Shown here: piece by piece, positions 1-9,094 of the stretch
Layout of the letters: the number at the start of each line of letters is the position of its first letter
How positions within the stretch are numbered: position 1 is the stretch's first letter
Assembly (NCBI RefSeq): GCF_040409955.1
Contig: NZ_CP123390.1
Location: forward strand, 112,850-176,849
Direction: 5' to 3'
Length of the DNA stretch: 64,000 nt
Origin: Salipiger sp. H15
GTDB taxonomy: Bacteria > Pseudomonadota > Alphaproteobacteria > Rhodobacterales > Rhodobacteraceae
Notes under the pieces: model-generated
Seen by the model: the letters and a program-made list of their open reading frames with translations, nothing else
What the model was told of the DNA's origin: nothing
Database searches by the model: none
Position numbers and translations under genes: made by a program

Positions 1-2
1 CC

Positions 3-1070
3 ATGTGTGCGAAGAAGACAGGAAGCATTGAAGACCTGGCAGTTGTCGGCATCGATATCGGCAAGGATACCTTCCATCTGGTCGGTTTCGACCGCTCGGG
101 TCAGGTGGTTTTGCGCAAGCAGATCAAGCGGCTCGCGCTGGACGCAACGTTCGAGAAGTTGCCACGATGCGTGGTCGGGATGGAGGCCTGCCTCAGCGCC
201 CATTTCGTCAGCCGAAGGCTGCGCGACATGGGGTTCGAACCGCGTATCATTCCGGCGATCTACGTGAAGCCGTTCAACAAGGGCCAGAAGAACGATTACA
301 ACGATGCAGAGGCGATCGCCGAAGCCGCTCTGCGGCCGAACCTCCGGACGGTGACGGAGAAGAGCCAGGACCAGCTCGACCTTCAGGCCCTGCATCGGGT
401 GCGGGCCCGGCTCGTCTCGCGGCGTACCGCAACGATCAACCAGATCCGTGCCTTCCTGATCGAACAGGGGATCGCGGTTCGCAGCGGGCTACGCGCCTTG
501 CGGAATTCCTTCGAGGCGATCCTCGAACAGAGACGCGACGAGATCTCTGCCCGCATGCGGAGCATCCTGATCGGGCTCTACGGCGACTGGCTCTGGCTCG
601 ATGACCGGATTGCCGCCGTATCGACGGAGATTGAGGAGATCAGCCGCACGGAAGAGAACTGCGCGAACATCATGTCGATCCCCGGCATCGGACCGGTGAT
701 TTCGACGGCCATGGTCGCGGCGGTCGGCCGGGGCGATGCCTTCGACCGAGGCCGCGACTTCGCCGCCTGGGTCGGGCTGGTGCCCCGACAGTTCAGCACG
801 GGAGGGCGCGCGATCCTCGGGCGGATCACCAAGCGGGGAAGCCGATACCTGCGCATGCTCTTCGTGCAGGCGGCCAAGGTGATAATGATGCGCCCCCACC
901 GATGGCAGGCGTTCAGCTTCGGAGCCTGGCTCGAACGCGCCGTATCCCGAATGCCCAGGAACAAGGCTGCGATTGCCTTGGCCAACAAGCTGGCCCGCAC
1001 GGCGTGGAGCATCCTGCGTCACGGCACACGGTTCGACACCCCCAGGGATTTGGCCATGGAAGCGATCTGA
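3..1070 (+). CDS. IS110-family transposase (DEDD/Tnp_20)
   Basis: This is a complete 355-residue transposase of the IS110 family, which moves the element by a RuvC-like DEDD domain and a C-terminal serine-containing domain. The N-terminal domain shows the first acidic motif GIDIGKDTFHL near residue 17 and a second in NDYNDAEAIAEAAL. The C-terminal domain has IPGIGPVISTA, the AAWVGLVPRQFSTGG block with the conserved serine, and GSRYLRMLF. The length is normal for the family. The start is two bases inside the window, so upstream element sequence is cut off. IS110 elements lack long terminal repeats, so the exact right boundary after the stop is not visible. No frameshift is seen, so it could be active. 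Confidence 0.95.
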   Translation: MCAKKTGSIEDLAVVGIDIGKDTFHLVGFDRSGQVVLRKQIKRLALDATFEKLPRCVVGMEACLSAHFVSRRLRDMGFEPRIIPAIYVKPFNKGQKNDYNDAEAIAEAALRPNLRTVTEKSQDQLDLQALHRVRARLVSRRTATINQIRAFLIEQGIAVRSGLRALRNSFEAILEQRRDEISARMRSILIGLYGDWLWLDDRIAAVSTEIEEISRTEENCANIMSIPGIGPVISTAMVAAVGRGDAFDRGRDFAAWVGLVPRQFSTGGRAILGRITKRGSRYLRMLFVQAAKVIMMRPHRWQAFSFGAWLERAVSRMPRNKAAIALANKLARTAWSILRHGTRFDTPRDLAMEAI

Positions 1071-2021
1071 CAGCTTCCCGGTCACTAAGGAGTTCGCGAA
1101 AGAGGACAGCATGGAACGGAGAAACTACGCCCCCAGAGTCTGACGGCCCTTTAGGTCATCATCGACCTTGCCGCTAATGAGACCACGGTGCGTGCGTAAC
1201 CCCATCGAGGCCACGGCCCGCGAGCCGACAAACAGGCCGGATACATATGAGCGATTTCCGAAGTCGTGCCGATTTCTCGATTGCGAACAGCAGCCGGCAC
1301 ATACAAATGGGCCGAGGGCGATGCCGCGCCCTTCGCTGCATTTGCGAGATCGCTCTCGCTGGCCATGGACAATTTGGGCTCGGAGGCGCCGATCGCTGCG
1401 CTCCTTCTGAACGGCAGGTTTCGATAAACGAACTCAGCGGAGCCAGGTCCGCTTCCTGCGCGCTGGTGCCCGAGCCGAACACCGCATGCGACCGGAGCCT
1501 GCTCTAAACCGGTGCGCGACCAGATTTCTGGACCGGCCGAATGAAGCTCTTCGCAACCGCCCTTCCCCCGCACTGGAATCGCATAAGCGCCATTGAGTTG
1601 ACCTGAACCGAATAGGAACGGATAGGCGACCACTTCGCGAGTCGAGATGAAATCCTGGCCGGTCCATGAAACCGGCAGCAGGCCAGAACAGATCGCCATC
1701 GCCGAAACCTGCCTGAAGGCTGCGCATGATGGCAGCCACAGTTTCCCAGAGATTGTAGAAAGGCCGATCTACGCGGGCTTTGCGAGCTAGACTGTGGACT
1801 ACCGCTGCAACAGCCAGACCTTCTAGCTGCCCTCAGGCGAAAGCTTCGCGCTGGAAATGCAACCTTCTGATGGGGCCGTCGCGACGGATTTCGACGCGGG
1901 CCACATCGCGGAACGGGTATGCTGGTTGACCTCTCCAATGGGGTTGGAGCAGCGCAGCTTTGACCAGGATGCACCGGCCGCGCTTGCTCATGCGCGGCCG
2001 GTTCTGGTCTCTTGCAGTTGC
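1071..2021. other. Gene-poor stretch with degenerate sequence and a dispersed repeat copy
   Basis: No open frame here looks like a real protein; frames on both strands are arginine/serine-rich and unlike known families. Positions 1554-1594 carry a copy of a roughly 40-base sequence, found again at 27098-27137. The similarity seems to extend some 30 bases further left. The stretch is probably the scar of an older insertion next to the IS110 gene. What the repeat came from is not known. Confidence 0.5.
1554..1594. repeat. Dispersed repeat R2, copy 1
   Basis: The core GGAATCGCATAAGCG is preceded by a CAACCGCCCT block and followed by a CATT box. It matches 27098-27137 with only a few substitutions and one length difference. 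Neither copy lies inside a recognisable gene. Both may be remnants of the same lost insertion element; that is inference. Confidence 0.6.
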
Positions 2022-2477
2022 TCAGGCTGCCGCACCGAGCAGGTCGATGCCGTGCCGCTCCATGGCTGCACCGAGCCGTGCAGAATCGGGCTCTGCCTGC
2101 GGTTCGCTGGTGCCGGCCTCGCGGAAGAAGGCGATCATGGACGGCTCGATAAGCACGAGCATTTTCACCGGCATGTCGCCCTCGTTGCTGTAGTTGTGCG
2201 CCTTGCGGGATGCGACCGTGATCGCGTCGCCCGGTTTCGCCACGGTGACGGATGGCGGGTGCCCTGCTTCTGAGAAGTCCCGGACCGTCAATTCGCCCGA
2301 GAGGATATAGAACATCTCGGCGGAGGCGTGGCTGTGCGGCGGTGTGCCCGATCCCGGCGGCACGTCTACCTCGATCAGTTCGACATCCGTTGTCGGCAGT
2401 CCGCCGAGGAAGCGGATGCGGTCTCCAACGACCCAGATCGCGTCGGCGTCGGTGGAGGCATTTCGGTCAAGCTTCAT
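2022..2477 (-). CDS. Cupin-domain protein
   Basis: This is a single-domain cupin of about 151 residues. The two cupin motifs are visible: PPGSGTPPHSHASAEMFYILSGEL (metal-binding His/His/Glu set) and, after the loop, PGDAITVASRKAHNYSNEGD. Such proteins bind a metal and act as small-molecule dioxygenases, isomerases or ligand sensors; the substrate cannot be read. The start is placed at the methionine beginning MKLDRNAS because an AAAGGA ribosome site lies nine bases upstream; methionines further upstream lack such a site. The gene overlaps the end of the TetR gene by a few bases, so the two are co-transcribed and the TetR protein probably controls cupin expression. Confidence 0.85.
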   Translation of the reverse strand: MKLDRNASTDADAIWVVGDRIRFLGGLPTTDVELIEVDVPPGSGTPPHSHASAEMFYILSGELTVRDFSEAGHPPSVTVAKPGDAITVASRKAHNYSNEGDMPVKMLVLIEPSMIAFFREAGTSEPQAEPDSARLGAAMERHGIDLLGAAA

Positions 2478-3108
2478 CGCGTTCATCCTTTCGCTGCGAT
2501 GCAATGTCCGCCCTGACGTCGCCCTTTGTGACCGCGGACAGGATCACCTCGAGCGCCCAAGACGCGGCCTCCCCGGCTTGGGCACCGGAAAGACCGCCAT
2601 AATCCTTCAGGACCTCCCATGCGGAGGCTGAATAGAGCAGATGCGCCAGGGCCGTGACCTTGCGGGCCTCTTCCGGCGCCAGGGACGCGCAGACAGGCGC
2701 GAGGGCATTGGCGAAGTGGATACGCCGGGCCTCCACGGTGCCCATGCGCATTTCGCGCCCGGTCCGCGTATGAAGCGCGGCGCGCATGGCGGCCTCGTGG
2801 TCATCGAAGAGCGGGAAAGCGTGCTGTGGGCCATCCAGGACGTCGCGAGGCGCGCGCGGCGACACGGAGGCGCCGATCCTTGCGTTCAGCCACGGCCAGA
2901 ATGCAGCGAAAAGCTCTTCCTTTGTCGAGAAGTGGCGGAAGACCGTCCGCTTCTGGACGCCTGCACGGCCCGCGATGGCATCCATCCCGATCTCGGAAGA
3001 ATCCTCTGCGTCCTTCATCAGGTCGTAGAGCGCTTGCAGGATCGCCTCGCGCGTTGCCCTGGCTTTCTCGTCACGCAGAGGGCTGTTGTAGGTTCTGGTC
3101 GCCGTCAC
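2467..3108 (-). CDS. TetR-family transcriptional regulator
   Basis: This is a repressor-type regulator of about 213 residues. The N-terminal helix-turn-helix includes TREAILQALYDLM, then IGMDAIAGRAGVQKRTVFRHF, the typical TetR recognition helix. The rest is an all-helical ligand/dimer domain. The start chosen is the GTG at 3108-3106 because a GGAG site lies six bases before it; a GTG 24 bases upstream has no ribosome site. The gene is followed immediately by the cupin gene, which overlaps its end. Inverted and direct repeats upstream (3124-3187) are probable self-operators. The ligand is unknown. Confidence 0.88.
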   Translation of the reverse strand: MTATRTYNSPLRDEKARATREAILQALYDLMKDAEDSSEIGMDAIAGRAGVQKRTVFRHFSTKEELFAAFWPWLNARIGASVSPRAPRDVLDGPQHAFPLFDDHEAAMRAALHTRTGREMRMGTVEARRIHFANALAPVCASLAPEEARKVTALAHLLYSASAWEVLKDYGGLSGAQAGEAASWALEVILSAVTKGDVRADIASQRKDERDEA

Positions 3109-3123
3109 CCTGAGTCTCCGAAT

Positions 3124-3187
3124 TGATGACACTACTTGTGACGCAAATTTGACCTATGGTCAATCAATGTCATTAATGATGACACTA
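3124..3187 (-). promoter_or_regulatory. Probable operator/promoter region of the TetR-cupin operon
   Basis: Three repeat structures lie just upstream of the TetR start: a perfect inverted repeat TTGACC-TAT-GGTCAA at 3149-3163, a perfect inverted repeat TGTCAT-TAATG-ATGACA at 3168-3184, and an 11-base direct repeat TGATGACACTA at 3124-3134 and 3177-3187. The TGTCAT/ATGACA half-sites resemble the short palindromes bound by TetR repressors. Binding by this regulator is inference. Confidence 0.65.
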
Positions 3188-3429
3188 ATTTCGCCAACTA
3201 CGCTTCATTGACTTGGTCGACTCTGAGCAAGAGTCCGCTTTTGCGCGCTCCAGGCCTTGTCTCTGCGCGTAGGGAGAACCGCCTTCGAAAAGCTGAGGCC
3301 CCCTAGCGCAGTGGGCGTAGCGATGGCCTGCAGTCCGCGCGTCGTACCCGTGTAAGGTCAAAGTTGCTGGCCGAACGTCCGACAGCTTCGGGCTGGCCAT
3401 GAACGCCTGTCGCGCCCGAGACAAAGATG

Positions 3430-5388
3430 TCAGTCCGGGAGGCCCGCGATCCTCATGCCTTCCCTCCACCGATCCCGGTCGACGTCGCGCTGGATGGGGT
3501 AGTGCGCGATGAGCTTCGTTGCGCTCATCCGGCGGTCGATCTCGCGGATCCGGGCCACCATGCGCCGCGCCTCCTCGATGTCGCCGAGAAAGGCCCTGCT
3601 CGCGGCCAGGATGCACGAGGCGATGAGGTAGCTCGGGCGGTTCCGGGCCGAGCGTTCCGCCCACCTTGCAGCATCGGCGTAGTCGCCCGCCACGAAATGC
3701 GCGTAGCCCTTGGCGGCGTACATCATCGCGGTTTCGGGATCGTAAGGGTTCAGGCGCATCCCGCGCGCCACGTGGTCGAGCGCGATCTCCGCCCGGCCCA
3801 GCCAGCCGTTGATCCAACCGCTGAACAGCCAGGCATTGGCGAGGTTGGGGTTGAGCTCCAGCGCCCGGGTAACCAGATCGTCGCCGTGCGAGACCTCGTT
3901 GGCGACTAAGGCCATGCCGATCCCCGCGGTTGCCAGTGCGACCGCATCGTCCCGGCCATGGTCGATGGCGCGCCCGGCCGCCTGCCGCGTCGCCGCGATC
4001 AGCGCCGGAAGATCGGTGACCCAGCCGCAGGCCTTCTGCTGCGAATAGCAGCGCGCCTCCAGCCCGTAGGCAGAGGCGAAGCCGGGGTCTTTCGCGGTCG
4101 CGGTGCGGAACGCGCTTATCGCTTCGAGATTGCCCTCGCGGGTCCAGCGGTGCAGGGCGGCAAGGCCGCGCAGGTAGACATCGTAGGCGTCGAGATGCCC
4201 GGTGAGCTTGGCCCGGGCGCGTTCGATCTCGGCCTGCTCGAGCCGCGGCGCCACCGCTCCGACGACGCGCGCGGTGACCCGGTCCTGCAGGTCGAAGACA
4301 TTCTCGAGCCCACCCTCGAAGGTCTCGGCCCAGAGCAGCCCACCGCTTGCGGCGTCGACCAGACGGCCGGCGATCCGCATTCGATCGCCGCCGCGCCGGA
4401 CGCTGCCCGAGAGGATGTAGCGCACCCCAAGGGTCTGGCCGATCCGCGTCACGTCCTCCTGCTCGCCACGCCAGGTGAAGCTCGAGCTGCGCGAGATGAC
4501 GAAGAGCCAGCGCACCCGAGACAGCGCCCCGATGATCTCCTCGACCACCCCGTCGGCGAAATAGGCCTGTTCGGCTTCAGTCCCGGAAACGTCGAAGGCG
4601 AGCACGGCGATGGAGGGCCGCGCCGGCTTGTGCGGCGGGGTCGCGGGATCGGCCTGCCGCAGCGGGTGCTTGCTGACTTCGTCGACCACCGCCAGCGTCT
4701 GCGGCTCGGGCGCGACGCCGAGCTCATCCCGCAGGGCGGCGCGCAGGGTCTCGAACCTGCGCAGCGCGCCGCAGCGGTCGCCCTTGCGGGCAAGGCAGGT
4801 CATGATCGTCCTGCACGCATCCTCGCGCAGGGGGTCCATGGCTTCGAGCCGGAGGGCGGCCCCGAGCGCCCGGTCCGCGTCGCCCGTTTCCAGGGCGCCC
4901 GCCATCACCCGCCCGGCCGCCTGCTCGGCAAGGCGTCCGAAGCGCCGCCGCTCCGTGGCGAGCCAGTCCTCGAAGGCGGGATCGCGCACCGCGCAGCCCT
5001 CGAGCAACCCGCCGCGATAGAGCGCGAGCGCACGCTCCGCAGCGGCTTCGGAGCCCTCGGCGCAGTGCCGCTCGAAGGCGAGAGCGTCGATGTCCACCGC
5101 GACCGGGTCGAGGTGCACGCTGTGCCTGTCCGAGCAGAGCGCGTCCCGGGCGGATCTTAGCGCCTCCCTCAGATGCCCGAGCGCGTGCTTGAGGCTGTCG
5201 CGGGCGTGCAGCTCGTCGCGATCGCTCCACAACAGGGCCGCAAGCCGCTCGCGCGGGATGGGCGTGCCGGACGCCAGCGCCAGCACCGCGAGCAGGCCCT
5301 GCTCCTTCTGCCCGAGGGACGCCACCGGATCGCTCGCCGACGGGGTGATCCGGCAATCCCCCAGGAGCGAAATCGACACCGTGGCCAC
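3430..5388 (-). CDS. BTAD-type regulator with TolB-like and TPR domains
   Basis: This is a large soluble regulator of about 652 residues. The N-terminus (ISLLGDCRI, then RERLAALLWSDRDELHARDS) is the short winged helix seen before a bacterial transcriptional activator domain. The BTAD region follows to about residue 235 and ends in LRDELGVAPEPQT. Next comes a TolB-like segment (SIAVLAFDVSGTEAEQAYFADG, YILSGSVRR) and then helical TPR-type repeats to the end. The second half is clearly related to the regulators at 12745-14292 and 28938-30716. The GTG at 5388 is chosen for its GGGAG site; a GTG 15 bases upstream is possible. It is divergent from the HExxH protein gene. No transmembrane segment is seen, unlike the 28938 regulator. 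Confidence 0.85.
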   Translation of the reverse strand: MATVSISLLGDCRITPSASDPVASLGQKEQGLLAVLALASGTPIPRERLAALLWSDRDELHARDSLKHALGHLREALRSARDALCSDRHSVHLDPVAVDIDALAFERHCAEGSEAAAERALALYRGGLLEGCAVRDPAFEDWLATERRRFGRLAEQAAGRVMAGALETGDADRALGAALRLEAMDPLREDACRTIMTCLARKGDRCGALRRFETLRAALRDELGVAPEPQTLAVVDEVSKHPLRQADPATPPHKPARPSIAVLAFDVSGTEAEQAYFADGVVEEIIGALSRVRWLFVISRSSSFTWRGEQEDVTRIGQTLGVRYILSGSVRRGGDRMRIAGRLVDAASGGLLWAETFEGGLENVFDLQDRVTARVVGAVAPRLEQAEIERARAKLTGHLDAYDVYLRGLAALHRWTREGNLEAISAFRTATAKDPGFASAYGLEARCYSQQKACGWVTDLPALIAATRQAAGRAIDHGRDDAVALATAGIGMALVANEVSHGDDLVTRALELNPNLANAWLFSGWINGWLGRAEIALDHVARGMRLNPYDPETAMMYAAKGYAHFVAGDYADAARWAERSARNRPSYLIASCILAASRAFLGDIEEARRMVARIREIDRRMSATKLIAHYPIQRDVDRDRWREGMRIAGLPD

Positions 5389-5612
5389 TTCGCTCTCCCA
5401 CACTCATCTACGGTCAGCGGAATTGAACCACATTTCCCGCGAGTTCGCGACGATTTCCCGCTTTCTTCCCGCGCCTGCCTCCGACCAATCCCGCCCGCGT
5501 CCCGGCCGATCCCTACGCTTCCCGCCAGCAGATGCGGAGGAGGTTCGCGATGACCGACAGCACCGGGAGGGCTCCCCGAAAGAGCCCATGTCCGTCTCCA
5601 AAGGTGGGCGTG

Positions 5613-6152
5613 ATGTCACGTCTGGCCGGGACCCTCCTGAGGCCATGTGCCAGTCTCGTTCTGAGCATGCTCATTCTTTCGCCCCAGGAGGCTGGCGCCG
5701 ATGCTGATGCTCTGGAGTGGCGGCACTCTGCAACGGTCTCCGTGCTCGTCGAGACCCTCGAGACCTGGCTCGATGCCCGCGCGCCCTGGCCCAGGAAGGC
5801 GACAGAACCGGACGTCCGCCTGATCAGCCAGGCCAGTGCCGATGCCAGATCAAGACCGCGCTTCGCCGGAACCGGCCCGACACGGGGTCTCTACGATGCG
5901 GAGACGGACACGATCTACCTCGTTCGGCCGTGGGACCGCCGGGACCCTGTGGACGTCAGCATCCTGCTTCACGAGATCGTCCATCACCGGCAGGACGGCG
6001 CCCAGCACTGGGTCTGCCCCGAGGCACAGGAACTCTCCGCATACAGGTTGCAGGATGCCTGGCTCGCCGAACTGGGACTGCGGGCCGACGTCAACTGGAT
6101 CGCCATCGTGCTTGCCGCCGGATGCTCGCCTCACGACGTGCATCCCGACTGA
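5613..6152 (+). CDS. Secreted protein with HExxH motif (DUF6647-like)
   Basis: This 179-residue protein has an N-terminal signal peptide (RLAGTLLRPCASLVLSMLIL). Its core motif, SILLHEIVHHRQDGAQ, is the HExxH zinc-binding signature of metallopeptidases. A downstream segment, CPEAQELSAYRLQDAW, could supply the third ligand. The layout matches what I recall of the DUF6647 family, whose activity is not established. The start at 5613 follows AAGG with eight bases between; an in-frame methionine further upstream would give a less convincing signal sequence. It is transcribed away from the BTAD regulator, which may control it. Peptidase function is inferred from the motif only. Confidence 0.7.
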   Translation: MSRLAGTLLRPCASLVLSMLILSPQEAGADADALEWRHSATVSVLVETLETWLDARAPWPRKATEPDVRLISQASADARSRPRFAGTGPTRGLYDAETDTIYLVRPWDRRDPVDVSILLHEIVHHRQDGAQHWVCPEAQELSAYRLQDAWLAELGLRADVNWIAIVLAAGCSPHDVHPD

Positions 6153-6654
6153 CTTCATCGGATCGCCGCAAAGGGCGCCGACTTCGGTGGACTTGGCACG
6201 GAAAGGCGACCAACGTTTCCATGCGGCGACGATATGAAGAGCTCTCGTCAGTGACCTGCAGGTCGATAGCGGATCATCTGGCACAGTCTGCGGTCTGCAA
6301 TCGGCCAGTGATTTCGCAGGCTCGGAGCAGAACAATCGACTGCAGCGAGGGCTGAGAATCAAATTCCTATGCGCCCAGAGACAAAGGTTTGAACCAATGG
6401 TACAGTGGTCTCGCGCACTCCCTCTCTGCACTCGATAAATCCAAGGTCCGCAGTTTGCTTTCCACCAATGCGCAGGAGATACCAAGCGAGATCTTGGTGA
6501 AATAGGATTTCAAAAGAATCCTCCGCCATGTGCTGGGGACGTGGTATTGATCAACGGCGCGACGGACGGAAAAATCAGGTTGAGCCTACGAAATGTTTCC
6601 GCGTTGTTTCCCACACAATTCGCCGCCGCAGATGCTCTATTCAAGGAGATAACA
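6153..6654. other. Intergenic stretch without a recognisable gene
   Basis: About 500 bases between the HExxH protein gene and the hydrolase gene. Short frames occur on both strands but none has a plausible ribosome site plus family-like sequence. The final 20 bases hold the AAGGAG site of the hydrolase gene. No strong hairpin was found. Confidence 0.4.
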
Positions 6655-7641
6655 ATGCGTCGGCATGTTTTAGAAAGATGCTCACGTCGATCCGCCCTTT
6701 CCCTCGTCGGAGCCTCATTGGCGGCACCAGCGCTTGGCCAGACACCCTGCGGCTTTCCCCTTCAGGATCATGTCCAAGGGCCACGCGTGTGGCTGAACAT
6801 GGATCAGGAGGAACTAGATGCCGCTTACCGGCAGGAGGTCTACCAGCCGCACATAGAAGAGGTGACAAGCAGGCTGTCAGTGGCAAGTTATGATCTGCGT
6901 ACCAGAAAGGGATACCCACAGCGCGCGGAGTACGGGCAGAACCCGGATGAGGCACTAGATATTTACAAGGCGGATGCTTCAAATGCGCCCGTGTTCGTCT
7001 TCATCCATGGAGGGACATGGCGTGGCCTCGATGCGGCGAAGTCCGGCTTCGCCGCCGAGCTCTTTATTGACCGCGGCATTCAGTTCGTTGCGCTCGATTT
7101 TTCGGACGTCCGAAGACTTGATGGGGACCTTGGGAGACTTGCGGGTCAGGTCAGGCGTGCGATCGCTTGGGTGGTTCACAATGCGCAGAGCTTCGGTGGG
7201 GATCCGGAGAAAGTTTACATTGGGGGGCATTCCTCCGGAGGACACTTAGCCGCGGTGGTTTTGACGACCGATTGGACCGAATTCGGTCTGCCCTCCGATG
7301 CGGTGAAGGGCGGGCTGTGCATGAGCGGCATGTACGATCTCGCTCCAGTCCGCTTGTCCTGGCGAAGAAATTACATTGCATTCACGGACGAGATGGAACA
7401 GGACATGAGCCCCCAGCGACACCTCGATCGAATAACAGCTCCCGTCATCGTGTCATTTGGCACCCTTGAAACACCGGAGTTTCAAAGGCAGGCGAAAGAC
7501 TTCGCGGCGGCACTCACCTCTGCGGGCAAAGCCGCAACCCTTTTGGTTGGGCCCTATCTCTACCATCAGGACACTTGGGAGACCCTCGGAAACCCCTACG
7601 GCATGAATGGTCGGGCAGCGCTCGCCATGATTGGCGGGTAG
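6655..7641 (+). CDS. Secreted alpha/beta hydrolase (esterase/lipase or kynurenine-formamidase type)
   Basis: This 328-residue serine hydrolase has an exported N-terminus: CSRRSALSLVGASLAAPALGQ resembles a twin-arginine or Sec signal. The oxyanion motif HGGTWRG is followed by the nucleophile elbow GGHSSGGH, which has the shape of hormone-sensitive-lipase and arylformamidase-like enzymes. A late HQD (YLYHQDTWETL) is the likely catalytic histidine, and SFGTLETPEF may supply the acid. The start at 6655 is set by a strong AAGGAG site seven bases upstream; frames extend further 5' without a better site. Reaction is ester or amide hydrolysis; the substrate is not readable. It stands alone between two gene-poor stretches. 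Confidence 0.85.
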   Translation: MRRHVLERCSRRSALSLVGASLAAPALGQTPCGFPLQDHVQGPRVWLNMDQEELDAAYRQEVYQPHIEEVTSRLSVASYDLRTRKGYPQRAEYGQNPDEALDIYKADASNAPVFVFIHGGTWRGLDAAKSGFAAELFIDRGIQFVALDFSDVRRLDGDLGRLAGQVRRAIAWVVHNAQSFGGDPEKVYIGGHSSGGHLAAVVLTTDWTEFGLPSDAVKGGLCMSGMYDLAPVRLSWRRNYIAFTDEMEQDMSPQRHLDRITAPVIVSFGTLETPEFQRQAKDFAAALTSAGKAATLLVGPYLYHQDTWETLGNPYGMNGRAALAMIGG

Positions 7642-7796
7642 AGAAACTAAGTCAGATCCACATTAAAATTTGAGGCCGGCACGTGACGCCTTTGGAGCAT
7701 TGACCAAGCATAGCGAAGGGTTATACCACTCAAGTTTGTTAAGGACCTCCACGGTAATACTTCCAAAACTTTCAAGTACATTTCTGAAGGTGCTGT

Positions 7797-8480
7797 ATGA
7801 AGAGTGATTTATTAATCGATTTAGGCTCATTGAAACTTCCAAGTGAGCAAATCATCGCGCTAAGTATCATCTCCGCATTTCTGGTCTGGCATATAGCGAA
7901 ACTTCTCAGGAAGCCGCATTTTCGTCCATCGCGACAACGCAATCCAAACCGAAACTGGCTTCAAAACAGACACCGGACTTCCAACCCAGAACGACCTTAT
8001 TTTGAATCAAGAGACCTCTCGAATCCACAGGCCCAGCTCGAGGCTATTTCCAAAGTGAGCTTTGAGAAGCGTCGATTACTGAACAAGGCAGAGTATGAAG
8101 TGCTACAGGTTTTGGACCGGGTCGTTGCAGAAGGCGGCCAAATGCATAGAATTATGGCGCAAACCAGTCTGGGCGAGCTGATCCAACCAAGACCGTCGTC
8201 AGCGACCGAACAGCTGAGGAAAGATGCCCACGCCTCAATCAATTCAAAGCGGTTGGATTTTGCAATAATTGATAGATTTGGCCTTCTAACCGCGGCCGTC
8301 GAGGTGCAGGGCAGCGGCCACTATCACCAGAAGACATTTCTTCGGGATGCGGTGAAACGAGAGGCCCTTAGACGTGCAGGAGTTGAGCTTATAGAAGTCC
8401 ACCGTTCCTGGAATAAGGAGGATATCGAAGTTCAAGTGCGGCGGGCTTTGGGATCAAAGGCGCCTGAGCCTTCTACCTAG
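7797..8480 (+). CDS. DUF2726 protein with N-terminal membrane anchor
   Basis: This 227-residue protein has one membrane segment near the start (IIALSIISAFLVWHIAKLL), then a basic linker, then a DUF2726 domain from about residue 85. The domain shows LLNKAEYEVLQVLDRVV, RLDFAIIDRFGLLTAAVEVQGSGHY and EALRRAGVELIEVH. This fold resembles restriction-endonuclease-like nucleases and is often found with topoisomerase-type zinc domains, none of which is present here. An AAGG site precedes the ATG. The base composition is visibly lower in GC than neighbouring genes, which suggests recent transfer. Function is unknown; nuclease activity would be inference. Confidence 0.8.
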   Translation: MKSDLLIDLGSLKLPSEQIIALSIISAFLVWHIAKLLRKPHFRPSRQRNPNRNWLQNRHRTSNPERPYFESRDLSNPQAQLEAISKVSFEKRRLLNKAEYEVLQVLDRVVAEGGQMHRIMAQTSLGELIQPRPSSATEQLRKDAHASINSKRLDFAIIDRFGLLTAAVEVQGSGHYHQKTFLRDAVKREALRRAGVELIEVHRSWNKEDIEVQVRRALGSKAPEPST

Positions 8481-9094
8481 AGCCAAAGGTCGCAGTATTC
8501 TCGAAGATCTTCAAATTGACGGATTGAGGGATATGGACGCCTCCGTGGGAGCGGAGCATTTTCAGGACTCAACCCGTCCAACCGCCTCAGACCAATACCC
8601 CAACTCATCCAGGCCGGGGTGTGGATCCAAGAGCAGAACTAAGCCCCCGGGTGCAGTGCCGGGGTATCCTACTCAGGTCAGCCCTACACCGCTGGTCACG
8701 CCAAGCTTGGGCCGCCTCGAAGCAGCATCTGGCGGTCGGGCAGAAGCGGCGAAGCGTCAGCTATGCGACGGGCACGAAGGGCGCTGAGCCGACCCTAGCC
8801 GGGTTCTGCCTGAATGGAAGCTTGCGGACGCTGGGTCTGGCGACCACAGCGGTCTCCAGACCCAGATAGCTGCCGGGCTACGCGCGCCGCCCTGCTCATG
8901 CAGGCCTCGGCATCGGTTTAGTCGATGTGATCCACACTCTGCTGGCCGTAGTAGGGGTATCGGCCATCGTCATGGCGTCTGCCCATGCCTTTCTAGCTGT
9001 AAAGTTGCTGGGCGCCGGATAACTGATCTACATCGGACTCCGCAGAATTTTCGGCCAGCCTGACAAATGCGGCACGCTGGCGACGGAGCGATCG
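8481..9094. other. Gene-poor stretch holding a LysE-family relic
   Basis: Apart from the LysE/RhtB fragment near 8875-9060, I see no coding sequence. The stretch from 8520 to 8870 has broken frames and no recognisable family. Confidence 0.45.
8875..9060 (+). pseudogene. LysE/RhtB-family exporter fragment
   Basis: Read in the frame of CTC GGC ATC GGT TTA GTC GAT near 8910, the sequence encodes GLGIGLVDVIHTLLAVVG, then SAIVMASAHAFLAVKLLGAG, a stop codon, and LIYIGLRRIFG. This is the conserved first third of LysE/RhtB amino-acid exporters (usual form GIGLGSLVHTLLA... LIYIGLR). Both ends are missing and one stop interrupts it, so it cannot make a transporter. It is a relic of a lost gene. Confidence 0.7.

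Noticed and set aside
3185..3817. Minus-strand frame of 210 codons at the end of the BTAD regulator
   Set aside because: It overlaps the regulator's 3' end in another frame and is Arg/Pro-rich; no ribosome site.
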